A stretch of 64,000 nt of DNA from Paguma larvata (Eukaryota; Chordata; Mammalia; Carnivora; Viverridae): assembly GCA_030068075.1 (NCBI GenBank), contig CM057825.1, positions 119,426,322 to 119,490,321 on the forward strand. Reading direction: 5' to 3'. Both the position numbers and the translations under genes were made by a program. Below the pieces are notes generated by a model, which saw nothing but the letters and a program-made list of their open reading frames with translations, had not been told where the DNA came from and searched no databases. Below, piece after piece: positions 63,710 through 64,000 of this stretch. Position 1 is the stretch's first letter, and every line of letters begins with the position of its first letter.

Positions 63710-64000
63710 CATTTGCCAGAAGTACGTGCCACACGCTTCCGATGTGCGAGGCATCGTTCTGGGCACTGGCACGAGTCCGATGAGCCTCCGCCAAGTGAAC
63801 GAGAAGAAGCCGGGTCGTGTCGTGACGGAGAGCGACCGGTGGTGGCCGTGCTGGTGCAGAGGTTACTAGCTAGGGCGGGACGCTGCCCTGAGGAAAAAAC
63901 ATCGCAGTGGACGCCTGAAGAGCGAGAAGTCCGCTCTGCCAGGATCTGGGGCAGGCACGCTCCGCGCGAAGGGAACGGCGTGCGCACAGGCCGTGAGCTG
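63710..64000 (+). repeat. L2-type repeat fragment, running off the window
   Basis: 'gtgcgaggcatcgttctggg' then 'cctgaagagcgagaagtccg', CCAGGATCTGGGGCAGGCAC and 'cgcgaagggaacggcgtgcg' follow the 'gatctgggggaagagcgttccaggcagagggaacagc' repeat. Confidence 0.55.

Larger units (their letters stand above)
1..64000 (+). other. CLEC16A: CLEC16A locus, internal part (intron 1 to the intron after exon 13)
   Basis: The whole window lies within one transcription unit on the + strand. Twelve exons with AG/GT borders join in phase to an uninterrupted frame whose translation matches the CLEC16A N-terminal half (landmarks YLYHVLTKNTTV, FFLEKNMFVFFLNILRQ, DDDYHALFVLCLLYAMSHNK). CLEC16A is an endosomal/lysosomal membrane-associated protein. 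It is known to work with the E3 ligase RNF41/NRDP1 and the deubiquitinase USP8 in mitophagy and endolysosomal traffic, and the locus is linked to human autoimmune disease. Despite the name it has no convincing C-type lectin domain. The promoter, first exon, 3' half and polyadenylation site are outside the window. Exon numbers here assume one upstream coding exon and count the microexon. Confidence 0.96.
56359..64000 (+). other. CLEC16A: Intron 13 (5' part)
   Basis: It holds an antisense LINE scrap (57165-57330), L2 pieces (57700-57780, 58880-59130), a tiny poly(A) retro-insertion (59036-59076) and a long AT-rich antisense L1 block (59130-60290). A second antisense L1 block (60990-62400) is split by two SINEs, and L2-like pieces lie at 62980-63110 and 63710-64000. 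GC-rich gaps (56370-57150, 60400-60900, 62420-62900) have no named content. No further CLEC16A exon is visible. Confidence 0.7.

Noticed and set aside
1..64000. CRISPR arrays, operons, phage or other prokaryotic systems
   Set aside because: The repeated blocks are SINEs and microsatellites, exons are split by GT-AG introns, and no Shine-Dalgarno-led gene series exists.
56359..64000. Next CLEC16A exon (GMDPEKLERIQ...)
   Set aside because: No open frame or splice-bounded block with this sequence was found, so the window appears to end within the intron.

Overview
The window is mammalian nuclear DNA from a carnivore, most likely a cat-like (feliform) species. The main evidence is at least 18 copies of a tRNA-Lys-derived CAN SINE with feliform-type sequence (a head like TGGCTCAGTCGG, a tail of CTCTCTGCCCCTCCCC, then TCTC-rich and A-rich ends). 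Decayed L1, L2, MIR and hAT (MER20/MER5-like) fragments, GT-AG introns and GC-rich DNA with scattered CpG agree. There are no bacterial operons, CRISPR arrays or phage modules.

The only functional protein-coding gene I can support is CLEC16A (ema/TT9 family), read left to right on the + strand. The window starts inside what appears to be intron 1 and ends in the intron after the 13th exon counted here. Twelve coding exons are visible: 2072-2200, 5493-5626, 12727-12875, 15752-15857, a 6-nt microexon at 17404-17409, 17805-17928, 21747-21921, 23129-23182, 26174-26287, 39831-40062, 52357-52486 and 56258-56358. All are bounded by AG and GT, every phase joins, and together they give 1454 nt (about 484 codons) without a stop. 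This is the N-terminal half of the protein: the FPL domain, the helical region after it, and the lysine/glutamate-rich disordered segment. The first exon (about 27 codons) lies upstream and the C-terminal half downstream.

The introns hold repeats and one clear dead gene copy. Intron 3 (5627-12726) carries a processed pseudogene of ZCCHC9 (about 6309-7585), frameshifted but recognisable to its stop codon, AT-rich 3' UTR, AATAAA and short A-tail. Most SINEs (15 of 18) and most datable L1 fragments are antisense to CLEC16A. Three insertion structures stand out: an L1 3' end with a 5' inversion (719-1240), a SINE nested in another SINE's tail (18381-18773), and a tiny 41-bp poly(A) insertion between 15-bp target duplications (59036-59076). 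Introns 10 (13.5 kb) and 11 (12.3 kb) are the longest and contain mainly MIR, L2 and old L1 debris.

The most interesting gene-level features are the in-frame 6-nt microexon, a tandem in-frame donor choice in the exon at 39831-40062 (48 nt, 16 codons), and a donor at 52487 that departs from consensus. I found no novel biological system. Repeat family names and comparisons with the human protein come from memory, not from a search.
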